The notes under the pieces are model-generated. The model was given only the letters and a program-made list of their open reading frames with translations, ran no database searches and was not told the origin of the DNA. 64,000 nucleotides of DNA from Endomychus coccineus. Lineage: Eukaryota; Arthropoda; Insecta; Coleoptera; Endomychidae. Positions 49,111-61,925 of this stretch are shown here, piece after piece; the stretch's first letter is position 1, and each line of letters starts with the position of its first letter. The position numbers and the translations under genes were made by a program. The stretch is taken from assembly GCA_958510875.1 (NCBI GenBank), contig OY294068.1:33088297-33152296 (forward strand), in the 5' to 3' direction.

Positions 49111-49394
49111 TGTCTCTTATTTCCAGACAACCAGTTCATATTATATTTCCTATTTACTTCATCTTGTGTAACATAGAAGACAAATGACTTTAATATTTGT
49201 ATTCTATGCTCTAGGCAGAGAGTATAAATACAATATGCTATGGATATTGGATATAAAAGTATCAAGGAAAATTTATTCACTTGTACAAACTTTACGTAGT
49301 TAAACATTTAAAAATGTAGTGGGTATATAAGTAGTTTATGCCTTATTTTATTCATTTGTAGACGCATTGAAATAATTGGATTGTTCCAAACTAG

Positions 49395-49880
49395 GTAATA
49401 GGTAATCCCCTCGGAAGATCTAGTGTTGGTTTTGGGAGCAACTCTGTCAGGACATGTTACCCCTTTGTTTGAACAATGAGTACCTCCGAAGGGAAAAGGA
49501 ATTACGATGGGTCACTGAATTTCCCTACATTTATTTGCTTAGTATATGACTGACAGGATAATGGAACATTTCAATGAAAATAAGTTTATTGAACATATAG
49601 TTCGATTTATATTTCTGAATCAGATAGATAGCAATCCTTTTACTTAAAATGCTATATGTAGCTTTTATTTTTCTGTCAAATTGTGAGTTAACTTTTCATA
49701 TAGTTTAAACATCAATGATATCATTTAACCCTGGTTTATGCAAACATAAGATTGAATTTAAAAAATCTAACTTAATTATTGAACGCTGAAAAATAGTTTT
49801 ATGGAGAATACTGAAATTTCAAAATTTACCAAGGTGGCATTAATATAAGCTCCATTTGGCATGCTCATAACAATGTTTCA
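49395..49880 (+). pseudogene. Inverted duplicate of CNOT2 exon 1 and adjoining intron
   Basis: The plus strand carries TCGGAAGATCTAGTGTTGGT, then GGACATGTTACCCCT and ATTACGATGGG, matching the minus-strand coding sequence of CNOT2 exon 1. It then follows intron 1 (AAATAAGTTTATTGAACATA, AATTTACCAAGGTGGCA, CCATTTGGCATGCT) over about 480 bases. Relative to the gene it is inverted (original about 47055-47575). A 2-base loss and a TGA (TTTGAACAATGAG) break the frame, so it is non-functional. Confidence 0.85.
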
Positions 49881-50445
49881 CACAACGGAACATTGCTTGG
49901 TTTGTTTATCTAGGAGGACAACGTCAGGCCTAGTGGCTTGTATGAACCTGACGATCGGAAACGGGTAATTTCATATATATATTTGATCAAAACTGGGAAT
50001 CATACTTGAAATTATATATTAGATTAAAGTAATTTATGTTTATGATAACAGGATAGTTACTGGGAGGTATATATATAGCGCATTGCAATTATTTATTTCA
50101 GAAGTGATTAGATTTATTTTCCAGTTTTCTGTCTGGAAAAATTGTTGGTTTTGAAAAGCATTTAGTTTGTAAATGTGATTTGAAAACTGAGAACTTCTTT
50201 TTTAAGAATGGCATTATAATAATAAACATATAATTCATAAATATGTAGGCAGTTTGAACATTGAGTGTTGAGTTTTACAATGAAATAAATAAATGTAAAA
50301 TGCCAGAAAAGACTTCTTTTTTCTCATAATTGATCCTTGGAATGATACAATTTGATGATCATGATAAATACAAAAATTGACCAATCGGAGTAAATCTTAT
50401 CTACTTAGTAGATAATAACCATCAATACAAACTGCAAAATCACTT
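49881..50445. other. Spacer 3' of the prenyltransferase gene, nothing seen
   Basis: AT-rich, non-coding. It should contain the 3' UTR of the prenyltransferase; no convincing poly(A) signal was singled out. Confidence 0.4.
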
Positions 50446-53400
50446 CTATTTATTACGTCTATATATTTTCCTCATAAGTTTGAAGAAGAATTCATGGGAC
50501 AGGCCTCTTGTGATTAGTTGAATTTGCGAATGAATTAGAATATATTTCTCTTCTTCCCATACGGAAAATGCTTTTGTAAGATCGAGTTCTCGGTACAAGT
50601 TCTTGACAGTTTCAACGGCAACAGGATCCCATTCACCATAACATTCTTCTAGTATTTTCCGCTGAACCGGGGTGGTTCTTTCAAGGGCTGCTGCTGCAAG
50701 CCATGAACATTTACCCTCTTGAATATCTGTGCCTATTTTCAAACTTTGATCTCCAAAACAATCCAAGATGTCATTCTGCAAAAAAAGAGTTATGTTATAG
50801 ACATTTGTAAGTTAACTTCAATTCTTGAAAGTGCATCAGCAACTATTGCCTTTTCCTGTAATATGCCTAATATCTGTGGTGAATTCTGAATTGTGCACTA
50901 AAATCTAGGTGTCTCATGTGACATGCTGATGCATTGTCTGATGAATAAATGAGAGGCTTGTGATCTGTAAACAGCGTATGTTTTTTCCTTCAAGCATAAA
51001 TCTGAAATACTTGAAAAAACTGATGGCGATAGTGAAGTTACAAAATGTCTGTTGTTTAAATCTGCGTTTTTCATGGTGAGATAGATATTAACCAAACGTT
51101 GTTAAAGACTCGTTTGCTTCTTTCAATAAAATGTTATTAACAAATTAATGGTGTTTATAAAGAAATTGTTTCCTCGTAATGTATTTGCCAATCGTTTCGT
51201 AAAACAGGTCACGAACTACATTTTGGCTGTGGATTACGCCATATTTTTTTGCGACACCGTTCATATTTTCGAGTAAATAACAAATTAGGTCAATTGTTTA
51301 TTAGCGTATATAATACTTCCGGTTTCAATAAAAATTGATCTAATTTGGTATCCCACCTATATAGTGTATGCGATATGCGGAGTATGAAAGATGTAATTAT
51401 GTGCAATGCACACGCTGCTTTTTTCTTTTCTTTTTAAATTGCATATAGAGGAATTTGTCTACTATGGGTATTATATAGCTTAGTGTGTATTTTCACAGAG
51501 CTATAGTTTTTTTCCAGTCTCATCGAGCAACTACAGATTAAGCATGTCGTCCACGTGTTAGTTCACGTAAAGAAGCTCAGTTGAGTGTACATCGTTAAAT
51601 TCCTGATTATATTAAAACCTCTAATTTGTTCAATTAAATTTATTTCTTGATAATTGATTGTGTGGAAAATGACCTTTATAGGGTCTTATTCATATTTGGT
51701 TTTCAAATAAACAATCAAAGTATATACACACTGGCTTTGGTAAAGAATAGTGTTCAATATAAATAGGTACATACCTAAGTAAAGTAAAACACATTTAAAA
51801 AAGGATTAATACAATGGAGATCAATAAGTCATTTCCTTCGTATGTTTTTTTTATCTAAATCGCAACGTTTTCTGCATTATTTTGTAATGCTACTTTAATT
51901 GCACCCACCACGTTCTAAAATTCCGACGATTAACCCTGGAATTTGGATCTTTTTACTGAATAGTATTTCTGCTTTCTTCAAGTCTGACTCGATTTACTAA
52001 GAGTTAAATTAGGGACCGCACTAGCTTTTAGTAGTTTTTGAAGAGAATTCTAAGCTAATCGCCTTTGAGATTGAGAAATTCAATCAGCAGAACACACGGG
52101 ACAAAAATCTGGGTTCCAATTTCCATCTCTCTTACATTTCTGCACCCAACGGTGTATTTGGAAATTTTGGGAATCTTATGGTAACTTAAAGCATTTTCTG
52201 TGGTTTTTAAACTATTTTTGCAAGGGGGCCAAAAAATGTTTCCGGATTTTCGCGGATATATTAGTTTTGAGGATTTCTTAATCGATCTAAACTATTTTTG
52301 ACTTGATGTCAGTGTATGTATGTGCTTTGAAATCAATCGGAATTATTTAATATATCTCATGTAGTCTGATATGTGATATTATACCATAACTAATTTTTGT
52401 TAATTCAATAGCCAGGTATTTTCAAAATGCAACAGCATACATTTCCATATTTCTTCGTAGTAGTAAGGGAAATATTGTAATCGGCCCAAAAAATTTGAAG
52501 TCACAGTCTATTTTATGCGATTACTCTAGCAAATTTTGATGGTTCATGTGACAGCAAGTGTCAGTATAAATAGTGTGAATAATGTCTATAGACACCCTGA
52601 CAACAGGTGTCAGTACATTTGGATAACATTTCAATGTAACAAAATACAATATAACCTATTTCATCAACGGTTTGTAAATTATTTCAAATATATTTTCTGT
52701 TCCTACAATTATATACATTTGAAGCAAGAAAACTATTTTGCTAACAAAAGTGAGAGGTTACGTGATCTCGAGATCAATTGATCACAGGTTCTTACAATTA
52801 AACTTGGCCTAATATCATTAACCGAATTTCTACAGCGGACATTTAAGAAATTCCGATCTCATCAAAAAATAAAAAAACAAATGGACATTGTGAAAGTTAT
52901 TAATAATTTGATGTGGATAATGATGAAATGATATAACTTGTTATATTTTTGATTGTTACCTATTTGAAAATGCAAAAATGATCAAAGGGCAACTAGGAGA
53001 AATATAATATTTGAAAGAAACTTACTTGTGCTTGCCAGAGAAAGGCCATTTCAAATAGAATACTCTTGGCTAGTTGATGCATCTCTGGATCTTGAAAGTT
53101 TGCCAAATGCATACCAATGGTTAAAGGTAAATCGAAGAAATAACATGCAGTCTTATAATTTACTATGGTGTAGTATTTGTCCATGTTGAATTCATCTAAG
53201 TTGCGTTCCAAAGATGAGCTGAAATCTATAGATTGGCCCAGGGCAGTTTTTAGAATAACATCATGGAATAGTTCTAGTAAATCAACATATCTACTGTGTT
53301 GAGAGAAATGTTGCTTTAGAATGGAGTAAATACCACATTCCAATAGAAGTCCATCATTGACGGCACCAATACGAACATCTTTGTTTTTGTACCAGCAAGG

Positions 53401-55214
53401 AGCTCCTCGGCGGGTCTCAGAACCGTCCATCACGTCATCTAGAACCAGGAAAAGTCCTTGCACCTGAAAGAAAACAAATGAATTCGACAAAGCTCAAATA
53501 ACTAGTAAAATTTATTGATTGTAGAGTTTCGACATTTGCTTTTATTATGATTTGAATAATAAATCGTGGATAAAATACAAATTTGCACTTGAATAAATTT
53601 CCATATACATAAGACAAATAGGCCGCAATTTCAATGTGCGATCCAAAAATACTGAGAAATTATAGACTACTTCAAAAAGCAATTTAAAATTAAACCAAAA
53701 AATCTTAAAATAACATTCGAACAGGACTTTTTTAAATAAGATTTTATCATGAGCATTAAATTTCTACATTTGAGGGTTAAATTAAGCTTCTTCATCTTTG
53801 TAAAAAGTCGTTTGAATAGACAATTTTAAGCAGCCAATATCTACCAAATATTCAACCTTCATTTGTACCGCATGTCCAGATTAGTTAGTGGAAGCGAGGG
53901 TTGGTTTGACACAAACAAAGGCCGAAGACTACAAGAAAGATGATATCTTCAGATTTTCAGACTGGAACATTTTCTAGTGACTTCTGCAAAATATGTTTTG
54001 ATCTAACTCAATTTAAATCGTTTTGCTTATGAATTACTATTTTCTTGTCATATAACTGTTGATCTCATAAAATATTTGATTGATTTCAATTTTGAAAAAC
54101 TCCTTGTACCACTACCACCCATATGACTGAGATGGTCAATACAATTCTCAGTAAAATTCACGTGTTCCGATGAAAGTCTTCTTCTTGATGAAATTCAGGA
54201 CTGCAGGAGGAGTGTAATCGTTCATGTTTGTATGAATTTTTAGTGCTCACAATTCGTAAAACTGAACCCCTCATCGCCCATTAGTGCCCTGTTTTGGGGT
54301 TTCCTATAAAAACAATCGGCATAACCTTAATAACATACGATGCGCGTACGGTAGTCCTCATTAGGAACATTATACCCATCAGTCCATAGGTGACCCTGCT
54401 CCGGCGTGATTTTTCTGTCCAGCCACCCTTAGTGTGGGAGGAATAAGAGCACAGTCATCTGTGGGGTATCCATAATTCTGACGATGCTCGGCCAGAGTTC
54501 CCCCAACATGAACTCTCTAATGTTGGCGAGGGCTGAGCAGGGGCTCAGCACGTGCTCTGCCTTCTCGCCTTTCCCATTGGAGTACTGTTGCATATTTCCC
54601 AAGGGGTAATATTACGGATATGCTTAGATCTTTAGAATAAATACCCGCACCAGTTCTCGTTTTAGTTTTAGAGCCATCAGTGATGATATGGAGGGTATCG
54701 GCTGATACTTCATAGGATCTTTCAAAAACATAGTGAGGTGACATGCTATTATCTGTTCCCCACTAACAGAAGGTGTCATTTTGACCGCTTAGTCTACTGG
54801 AATGTAAATCCTTTATATAAGTGGTATAAATAAAAATATAAAAATAATCTATCTCCTCTTCAAGTACATCAGGACAATTATCTACGATTTTGAAAGGTAT
54901 GGTAATTCAGTTCTAGTTGATTAAAACTTACGATTTCAACACACCATCCTAGGAAATTCGCTTGTCTAATTTTCTCTGAAGTCAACAGTTCGGGTTTCTC
55001 TAGCTCTTTGTAAGCAGATGCTACCAGCAAGCCTCTGGTGTATTTGCCACCCATAACGTTGTATTTCAATGACTGGGCGTAGCGTTTGTTAACTTCGGGA
55101 ATATCGGTATATCTGCCTTCAGTCAAATCTCGTACAAAATCTGGGAAACAATCCATGAATTCGCTCTCATCGCTTATTAATTCTTTGGTAATTGGTTGGA
55201 CTGTAGATATAGCT
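50446..55214 (-). CDS. Farnesyl diphosphate synthase-like prenyltransferase
   Basis: Clear exons are complement(50446..50775, 53026..53463, 54932..55214), 349 aa of visible sequence with phase-0 junctions. Exon A has GGKYTRG (substrate Lys/Arg). Exon B begins VQGLFLVLDDVMDGSETRRG, the first Asp-rich motif (DDVMD), and has YYTIVNYKTACYFF. Exon C has NDILDCFGD, GTDIQEGKCSWL and C-terminal RKIYRRNK. The family condenses IPP with DMAPP/GPP to farnesyl diphosphate, feeding sterol-like, juvenile hormone and prenylation pathways. Exon A needs a 5' exon. A tentative one at 55476-55513 (MLFLQFRSFRTC plus AG) fits the phase and looks like a mitochondrial leader, but its donor GTGGCG is weak. Oddities: Asn replaces the first Asp of the second motif, and Leu replaces Phe five residues before the first, so product or activity may differ. 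Confidence 0.92.
54340..54780 (-). mobile_element. LINE fragment (RNase H) in a prenyltransferase intron
   Basis: Minus-strand translation shows HIITDGSKTKTRTGAGIYSK and ISVILPLGKYATVLQ, the start of the RNase H domain as in the LINE at 18.6-19.9 kb. A frameshifted remainder follows near 54540-54430. No reverse transcriptase part was seen. Confidence 0.65.
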
Positions 55215-55513
55215 CTGAAACGAATAAGAATTTATCAATCACAACGATTCATAACGGTATTTTTTAGAACACTACTCATAAACACTTTGGTTCTTTATAA
55301 GGCGTCTACAGTAAGGAGAAGAATATATCACCCAGAGATTGGATTATATTTGAAATCGCAGGTCCAACGTTAGTGAAGTCTTTTAGAATCTTAGTGAGTG
55401 AAGCGGAGCGAAAGAAATATTTCGCGGGAATGATTCGTGGGCTGTATTTAACTTTTTGAAGCTTTGAACCGCCACCTACAAGTTCGAAAACTTCTGAATT
55501 GTAAGAATAACAT

Positions 55514-57325
55514 AGAAGTCTGTAAGAAGATAAAATAGAAATCTATAAAGAAACAAATACGTAGAAACAAAATAGATAAGAAGGAATTTATAAGAATTTG
55601 TCGGTAAATAAGCGATTTATTCGTTTTGTGGATGCGAAGTGTTATTCGTCCAGTTTGCGGCGCTTTGCGTTCATTCGAACAAGTATCGTTCAACTGCGGA
55701 TTTTGCGTGAGAAGATGGAATGAAACTCAGAGATGAGTTTGAAAGACGGCCGCTGTCATGGGATGCGCGGGAAAGTTAACCTCACGATAATTTTTCTCAG
55801 ACTCGATTATTTAAGAGACTTTCACATCATATTGGGTTTTGAAAGATAATATTTATTTGAATTATTGTAAATAAAACGAAATTGTAAAAAAAATTTAAAT
55901 ATAAATTGACTTATATTAAGTATTGCGTTTTTAATTTTTTGTTTTGTCCCAATTTAGAATTCTGATTAAATTCTAAGTAAAAATACTAGCATCCAAACAG
56001 TTCTAAGAATTTTCTTGCGATGAATTTTTCCGCGATTAAAGTTCCCCGCGATTAATTTTCACCCGATGATTTTTCTGCGATGATTTCGCCGGATACCGAA
56101 GCAAGAACATTATATTAATATTAACGGATTGCCGGATTGGATGATTTGATGATAAGGTTTTATATTGTCTTGTTAGAACTCGAACATTTATTCCCATTCG
56201 CGAATTAAATAGGAAAATTTTCAAATAAATTGTTGGAAAGAAAAAAAGGGCAAAGTTAGGGAAATCAACTAACGATAGGTCGACGTCAAAAAAATATTTT
56301 TTTTTTCCAATTTAAAATTTTTATTTTATATCAATAATAATCATTTTTAAAATAAGCCGTTCATTTAGTTTTTAAAACTTTACTAATTTATTTTTTAAAT
56401 TACTAATCTATTTTTTAATATAAATGGTTGAAATAATTTATTTATTTTTTAATCCTGCCAGTTTTTTTTACTGTCAGTCCTAAGCTTGGAAAAAAGGAGA
56501 AGGAAAAATAATTTTTGATTGCCGCGGCAAGCGTTTTGATCATGCGATGCCCAATATTACCCTCACATATTCAGAAAACGTCGCTCTCGTCGTAGATTTT
56601 GCGCTCTACTCGTATAAAAGTAGGATTACATTTTATGATCCGCGCTCTACATGTAGACGCTCATATTTATCACTAATTATTATTAATAATATTTTGAGTG
56701 TATAAGACATTTCGTTTATATAAAAGGAACACTTAGTTTTATTGAAATGAGCATCGAACCAATTCTTTATTGACTTGAAATCATTTTCGACTGTTTCTCT
56801 TACTACTTCCCATGAAGGACCTATGTATACTAAAACTGTATCGTTGGCGAAACCGATTATTTTGCACAGATTGCCGATTTGTAGTCAGGTTTCACAAATG
56901 AAATGAATTTATTTAGGACAGCATGGGACTTTTAAAATGAATTTGAATAACAAACAAATATATTATTATTAAATTATATATTATTTAAATATGTATATCA
57001 TCATATCTAAATAGTTGTGTTCATAATAAATTGAAGAAATTATCTTCGTTATAAGTTTATTAATATTCAACGCTTAAGGAAGGCTGAATTAGTAATTGGA
57101 GAAAGATGTTTACGGTTATTTTGAATACCTATAAGCTTATATAATGATTATGATTGTAATACTAGAAGAAGTAAATTCCAAATTCCATATTATATCTCAT
57201 AATAAAATAAATTCAAATAGGTACCAAATAATTTATAAGACCTTTTGGGAAATAATTTTGAATTAAGGTACTTTACCTTAAGAATTCAAAATAATATAGC
57301 CGTTTTTTTCATTCCAATGAAAGTA
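55514..57325. other. Upstream and AT-rich region, one LINE scrap
   Basis: No host exon was recognised apart from the tentative first exon just before this stretch. 55448-55693 stays open on the minus strand, but its composition and lack of motifs argue against a real gene. Long A/T runs occur at 56280-56470. A short reverse-transcriptase scrap is listed separately. Confidence 0.4.
56746..56869 (-). pseudogene. Reverse transcriptase scrap with altered catalytic box
   Basis: Minus-strand reading gives KIIGFANDTVLVYIGPSWE and VENDFKSIKNWFDAHF. This corresponds to the catalytic box and following helix of LINE reverse transcriptases, where FADDT is expected; here one Asp is Asn. About 40 codons remain. 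Confidence 0.55.
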
Positions 57326-57790
57326 CCGGGATATCAAAAATTATCTTGGTCAAGGGTGGTTGTGGAATGTAAAACGTGTGTCTTACTTTAAATTTTTGAA
57401 TATGTTTTGTTGTGTCAGAATCTGTTAAGTCAAATTAATTAATTTGAAGTTTCTAAAAGTGCGAAATTTTGCAATTTTATACGAATGTTATAACACTCAG
57501 AAGTCTCTAGCGCTTTAGACTCCGGGATTTTCACTTGGCCTATCGAAATTAGAAGGTTCGAATTGTATTAAAACACAATTGCATGAACGCCAAACGTCCT
57601 ATGTAATCAGCTACGAACGTAATCATTTTGACATATGCCTCGAGGAGCTCGCTGCGCGTCAGTAGGTATGAAATTTGTAGGTTATTGATGATGTCAGTGT
57701 GACAGTGACATAATTATTTCAAATGTAAAGTAAGACACACGTTTTAGATTCCACAACCACCCTTGACCAAGATAATTTTTGATATCCCGG
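57326..57790. mobile_element. Mariner MITE, 465 bp, second copy
   Basis: Ends CCGGGATATCAAAAA and inverse are flanked by TA (57324-57325, 57791-57792). The left end through GTGTGTCTTACTTTA and the right end through GGTATGAAATTTGTAGGTTA match the element at 23964-24895. The transposase fragment is gone, and the middle (57430-57660) is unrelated. Confidence 0.85.
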
Positions 57791-58221
57791 TAGTATCTAC
57801 ACATACGATAATTCTCTTCTGGGAGATATTTGAATATCGATAGATTTTAGTTTTCTTGGGATGCGGACTAATTGGACAATGTTTTTTATAACAATTGTTG
57901 TTTTTTAACTCACCATACGTAGTATATAGTGTAAGGGAAGTATTGTAAGCGGTTTAACAACGTTTCTTCAGATATATCCGTTTTGAGCATTTCTGAACAT
58001 AATGTATGGATACTTGATATTTATTTGAATGATTTTTATTTACACGTAATTAATAGTATATGTATCTTATACTATATTATATATCAATGAGCATTTTTGC
58101 AAAACTCGAAATTAACATTTGATTTTCTCGTGCGCCCCTACCGACGTGCTTCACACCGCACCGCGGGGGTTGCGGAGGCGTTATCTACGCCACTGATCCG
58201 AAAACCTGTGAAGTAAGATGG

Positions 58222-60690
58222 TTCGAAATGCGGTGTTTTGCATCGGATTCCCTGATGCATTTACTCCAGTTGCCCACTTTTTAAATCTTATACAAATGAG
58301 AAACTACATTTCTGCATCGAAAAAATGCATCTTTTTATGTGAAATGTTTGAAGCAAATAAAAAAATGTATTATTCGGTAATACATTGTGGAAATCGACCC
58401 AAATTTGTTACTCGGGAGGTTTTTGGGGTCGTTGAACACGAATATGATGTCAGAAAAACCATATAATGTACCTGGGGACAAGAAAGTACTGGTTGTGAGG
58501 GTCATCCACGAGGTTTTCTCGAAATTTGCTCGAAAATTAAATGAAAATGTTTACTCGAGGGGTTTTCGGGGTCGCTGAACAAAATTCTGATATAATCTGA
58601 AATAATATACGCGGAGGCCAGGTTGTCGTGGTAGGGCAGGTAAAGTTGATGAATTTATATATACGCGATATAATAAAATAAAACGCATTGAATTTCATCA
58701 TTCAGGAGTGTGTAAGTTCATGAATACGGTGATGAAAATATTCGTCAATTTTTTTGGAAATACAAATTAAACGTCAAGATATTTTATATTCGGAATACTG
58801 TGATATTTGAAAAGATTTTATTTTTATGCGAATAATCAAAAATGTATACCTATGTATAATTGAAAAAAATGTTATAGTTTAATAAAGTTTGATATTCTGT
58901 AAAATAATTTGTAAGGTATAAATATAGACACACATATATATGACATTAAAAAAAAGGAATGTGGCACTCGGGGACTGCCGCGGTAAAGCTATTACATAGC
59001 ATTTTTTAGCAACTTATACAATTATAATTATTGATTTATTTTTTATTTATGCAGTATTTTTTTCTCTTTGATATTAATTCAAGTTTTTTCTTTGATATTA
59101 ATTCAAGTTACACTTTTTGAGCGTGGTGACCGATAAGAAAACAATTTTTTTTCTTTTATTGAATAAATGAGAAGTTAATATCGTTTAAAATATTTTTATT
59201 ATCTTACAATACATGTAGGTTATTCAGGAATTTTTATGATTGAAACTATAGGCTTATGGTAACTGAAATAAGAAACATAAGTTTGAGACTTGATATCCTC
59301 TAAATATCTGGAAAATACCGCGTCAATGGTGGTCCCATATTTTGTTGTGGATTCTTGTGGATCATTATTCATTTTCAAATTCAATTTTTCCGAAAGAAAA
59401 GTTGTCAACCGCTCTGATTTTTTATCAGCGAAGTTGATGTTGAAATCGCCAGTCAAGATAAGTGGAAATTTATTACCATTTGTACCAAGTATTTTCGACC
59501 CTTCTTCAGTGTACTCCAGTAAAGTCCAATTTTGGATTCGGAGAAATGTAAATTGCTACCATGACTATGTGTAGGCCATTTCTAAGTTTGCATAAGCGCG
59601 CACAAATATCTCCAACAAATGAGCGCCTAACATAACATCGCTAACGTATGCAATATTTATTTCAATATTCGGAGTCATAATATTAGTAACATTATTATTA
59701 TTTTGGTAAATAGCTACCCCACCTTTTGGAACAGTATCTACAACAGTATATACACCTACATGTATACTTACGGGGCGCACATGCGGTGAGTGTGGCATTA
59801 TAAAGATATGATAGATACCTATACACCTATATACTTTCTCACAAACAGCTGCTTACGTATTCGTCCGATTTCGGAGCAGCTCGTCTCGATCCGTGCGAGC
59901 TTCGTACAGTCGTACCATATACATACACGTTAAGCGAACGCTCGGCGTTAGGTTTTATTTTCGTTACGGAATTTCTTGATTCGGTGGCCGCGCTCAAAGC
60001 CCGCGATAAAAGCTATGCAATAGCTTAATAAACAAATGACTGCAGAAAATTCATTAAATTCAATGACTAAAATAATTGTTACGTAAAAAAATACATTTAT
60101 TTAAAAAATCTCAATCTATTAAATGGAAAAAATGTATCTTACACGTTTTTTTCCAAAAATCCATTCCCTCAAAATATTGTTATTATTCTATTTAATCAAT
60201 CATAGAAATTCTTGTATATTGAATGGATTTAAATTCGATAATTTTGTGATAAAATCAATTTTATTTATGAAAACTCACTTGTCCATCAACTCTTATTATA
60301 TTTTATCATATCGATGCTATATGAATTCATTAACTTCGTACAACCAATTTCATTTGTTCCTTTTAAAACTTTTAAAATCATAATTTCGTTTAAAACTAAC
60401 CCACCTGTCCAACAGATGACTTAGACAACCAGGACACCCTGGCCTCCAGGTATATTGTGGAATTTTTTCATCATATTCAACGATCTCGAAAACCCCCGAG
60501 TAAACATTTTCATTCTATTTCCGAGCAAATTTCGAAAAAACCTCGTAGATGACCCTCACAACCAGGACTTCCTGGTCCCTAGGTACATTATATGAATTTT
60601 TTGACATCACATTCGTGATCAGCGACTTTAAAAACTCCTGAGTAACCAGATTCGCTGCAATATTCGCATTTTTTAAGCTCATTTTCTACA
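58222..60690. mobile_element. Inverted-repeat element with endonuclease fragments
   Basis: Left arm 58222-58640 and right arm about 60404-60690 share, inverted, GGTCATCCACGAGGTTTTCT-like and GAGGCCAGG-like blocks and the GGGTCGCTGA core. Between them, the minus strand has two pieces of an endonuclease/exonuclease/phosphatase domain. The layout suggests one decayed element about 2.5 kb long. Homology of the arms to the palindrome at 36685-37770 shows a family in this genome. Its class (LINE, Helitron-like or other) is unclear. Confidence 0.5.
59220..59800 (-). pseudogene. AP-type endonuclease domain fragments
   Basis: The second piece (59456-59220) reads MTGDFNINFADKK, STTKYGTTIDAVFSR and YFSYHKPIVS. 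It has the GDFN, ID-x-x-F and S-x-H signatures of the EEP fold. The first piece (59798-59565) contains PKGGVAIYQNNNN, the GGVAIY strand of the same fold. They are in different frames, so the gene is broken. Such domains occur in LINE ORF2 proteins and in endonuclease-bearing Helentrons. Confidence 0.6.
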
Positions 60691-60835
60691 GAACCATTGC
60701 GCTTAAATCTTTTCATCATCCTAGATACGGTACTATTTTGGACATTTTTCATTAAAAATATTAGCTACTTGCCGATTTGGTGTATTCTCGCCGCATATGA
60801 GGACAATTTCTATTTTTTCTTGAAGGGATAACATT
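60690..60835 (-). pseudogene. DUF4817 mariner transposase N-terminus, broken
   Basis: From 60831 the minus strand reads MLSLQEKIEIVLICGENTPN, then RQVANIFNEKCPK and a stop. This is the start of a DUF4817 helix-turn-helix as in the other mariners here. Further stops follow; nothing downstream was recognised. Confidence 0.55.
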
Positions 60836-60839
60836 GTAT

Positions 60840-61530
60840 ATGGTTACTACACTAAATATTTTGACTTAATCACAACAATGTCAATGTGACTCGACATCGC
60901 GAGTTGGTGAAACACGATACTACACACCGTTGTTGAAGCTCAACATTTATAAGACATTTTTCACGATTTTATCTGGCACTAAGGGCTGGCTCAGCCTGCC
61001 CTGGCGTTCCCCTGGCTACGGCCCTGCGTACATATCGAACCATTAATTAATTAATAACAGAGTTTGAGGCAAATTTATTGCCATAAATATTTTTTAAATT
61101 TTATTTAATTCACATGTTTCGTCAGAAAAGTTTGCTGCTCATGATAAATCGAGAACTAGTGGATTCAAAACAGATTTCATAATTTATTTCATCTCAACTC
61201 TCTAAAACTGCTGCAAGATTCGAAAGTCGATTGCCATTAATAATTTGCATGTTTCTTGCGATATTTTTGTGACCCACTTCAGCGTTGCTATTGGAAATAT
61301 TCCTTGTTATTTCAGACAGTTTTAGGGAGTCATTAAATATTCTCAGTTCGAATAAAATTATTGTAAAAATAATTTTATATATTGCGTATAAAATCGCTGA
61401 ATATTTCTAAATGATAAAATATGGTTGTAGTTATACATGGTTTTTCCAAATAGTTTCAACATATTCTCCTGTGAAAATTGCGGGTTTTTCATGTAAAAAA
61501 AAATCGATCGTAGCAGCCGTTACTCTATGG
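60840..61530. other. Spacer, nothing recognised
   Basis: AT-rich apart from a GC-rich patch at 60985-61025 (GGCTGGCTCAGCC, CTGGCGTTCCCCTGGC) that may be the end of a transposon. No gene. Confidence 0.35.
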
Positions 61531-61925
61531 CTTTATTTAAAAGAAAGTTGATTGCAGTTCATTAACAAAACATACAATGAGAAAATGCTGAAACATCATA
61601 TTATATGAAATTTACAATGAAGTGAATCAATTCTTAGAATTAATGGTACACATAGCTACTAAGGTTAATTATGTTGAGATAGTAAACGGTGATTACATTC
61701 TAGGATTGTATTACGTGGAATTTATCAGGAAAAAAAGTGGAAGTTCCTAAATCAAATGACTCGTTAAATAGATTGAAGGATTATTGGGTTTAAATGTTTC
61801 TATAGAATCTAATAATAATAAATTTCTACCCTTCGTAATTGTATGTAAAATATATCATGTCAAAAATAGATCGATTCAGAAATGCTGAAAACAGATATGT
61901 CCTCGAGAATTCGGGAAAAAAATAA

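Noticed and set aside
55448..55693. 81-codon minus-strand frame upstream of the prenyltransferase
   Set aside because: No domain; only its last part is considered as a tentative first exon.
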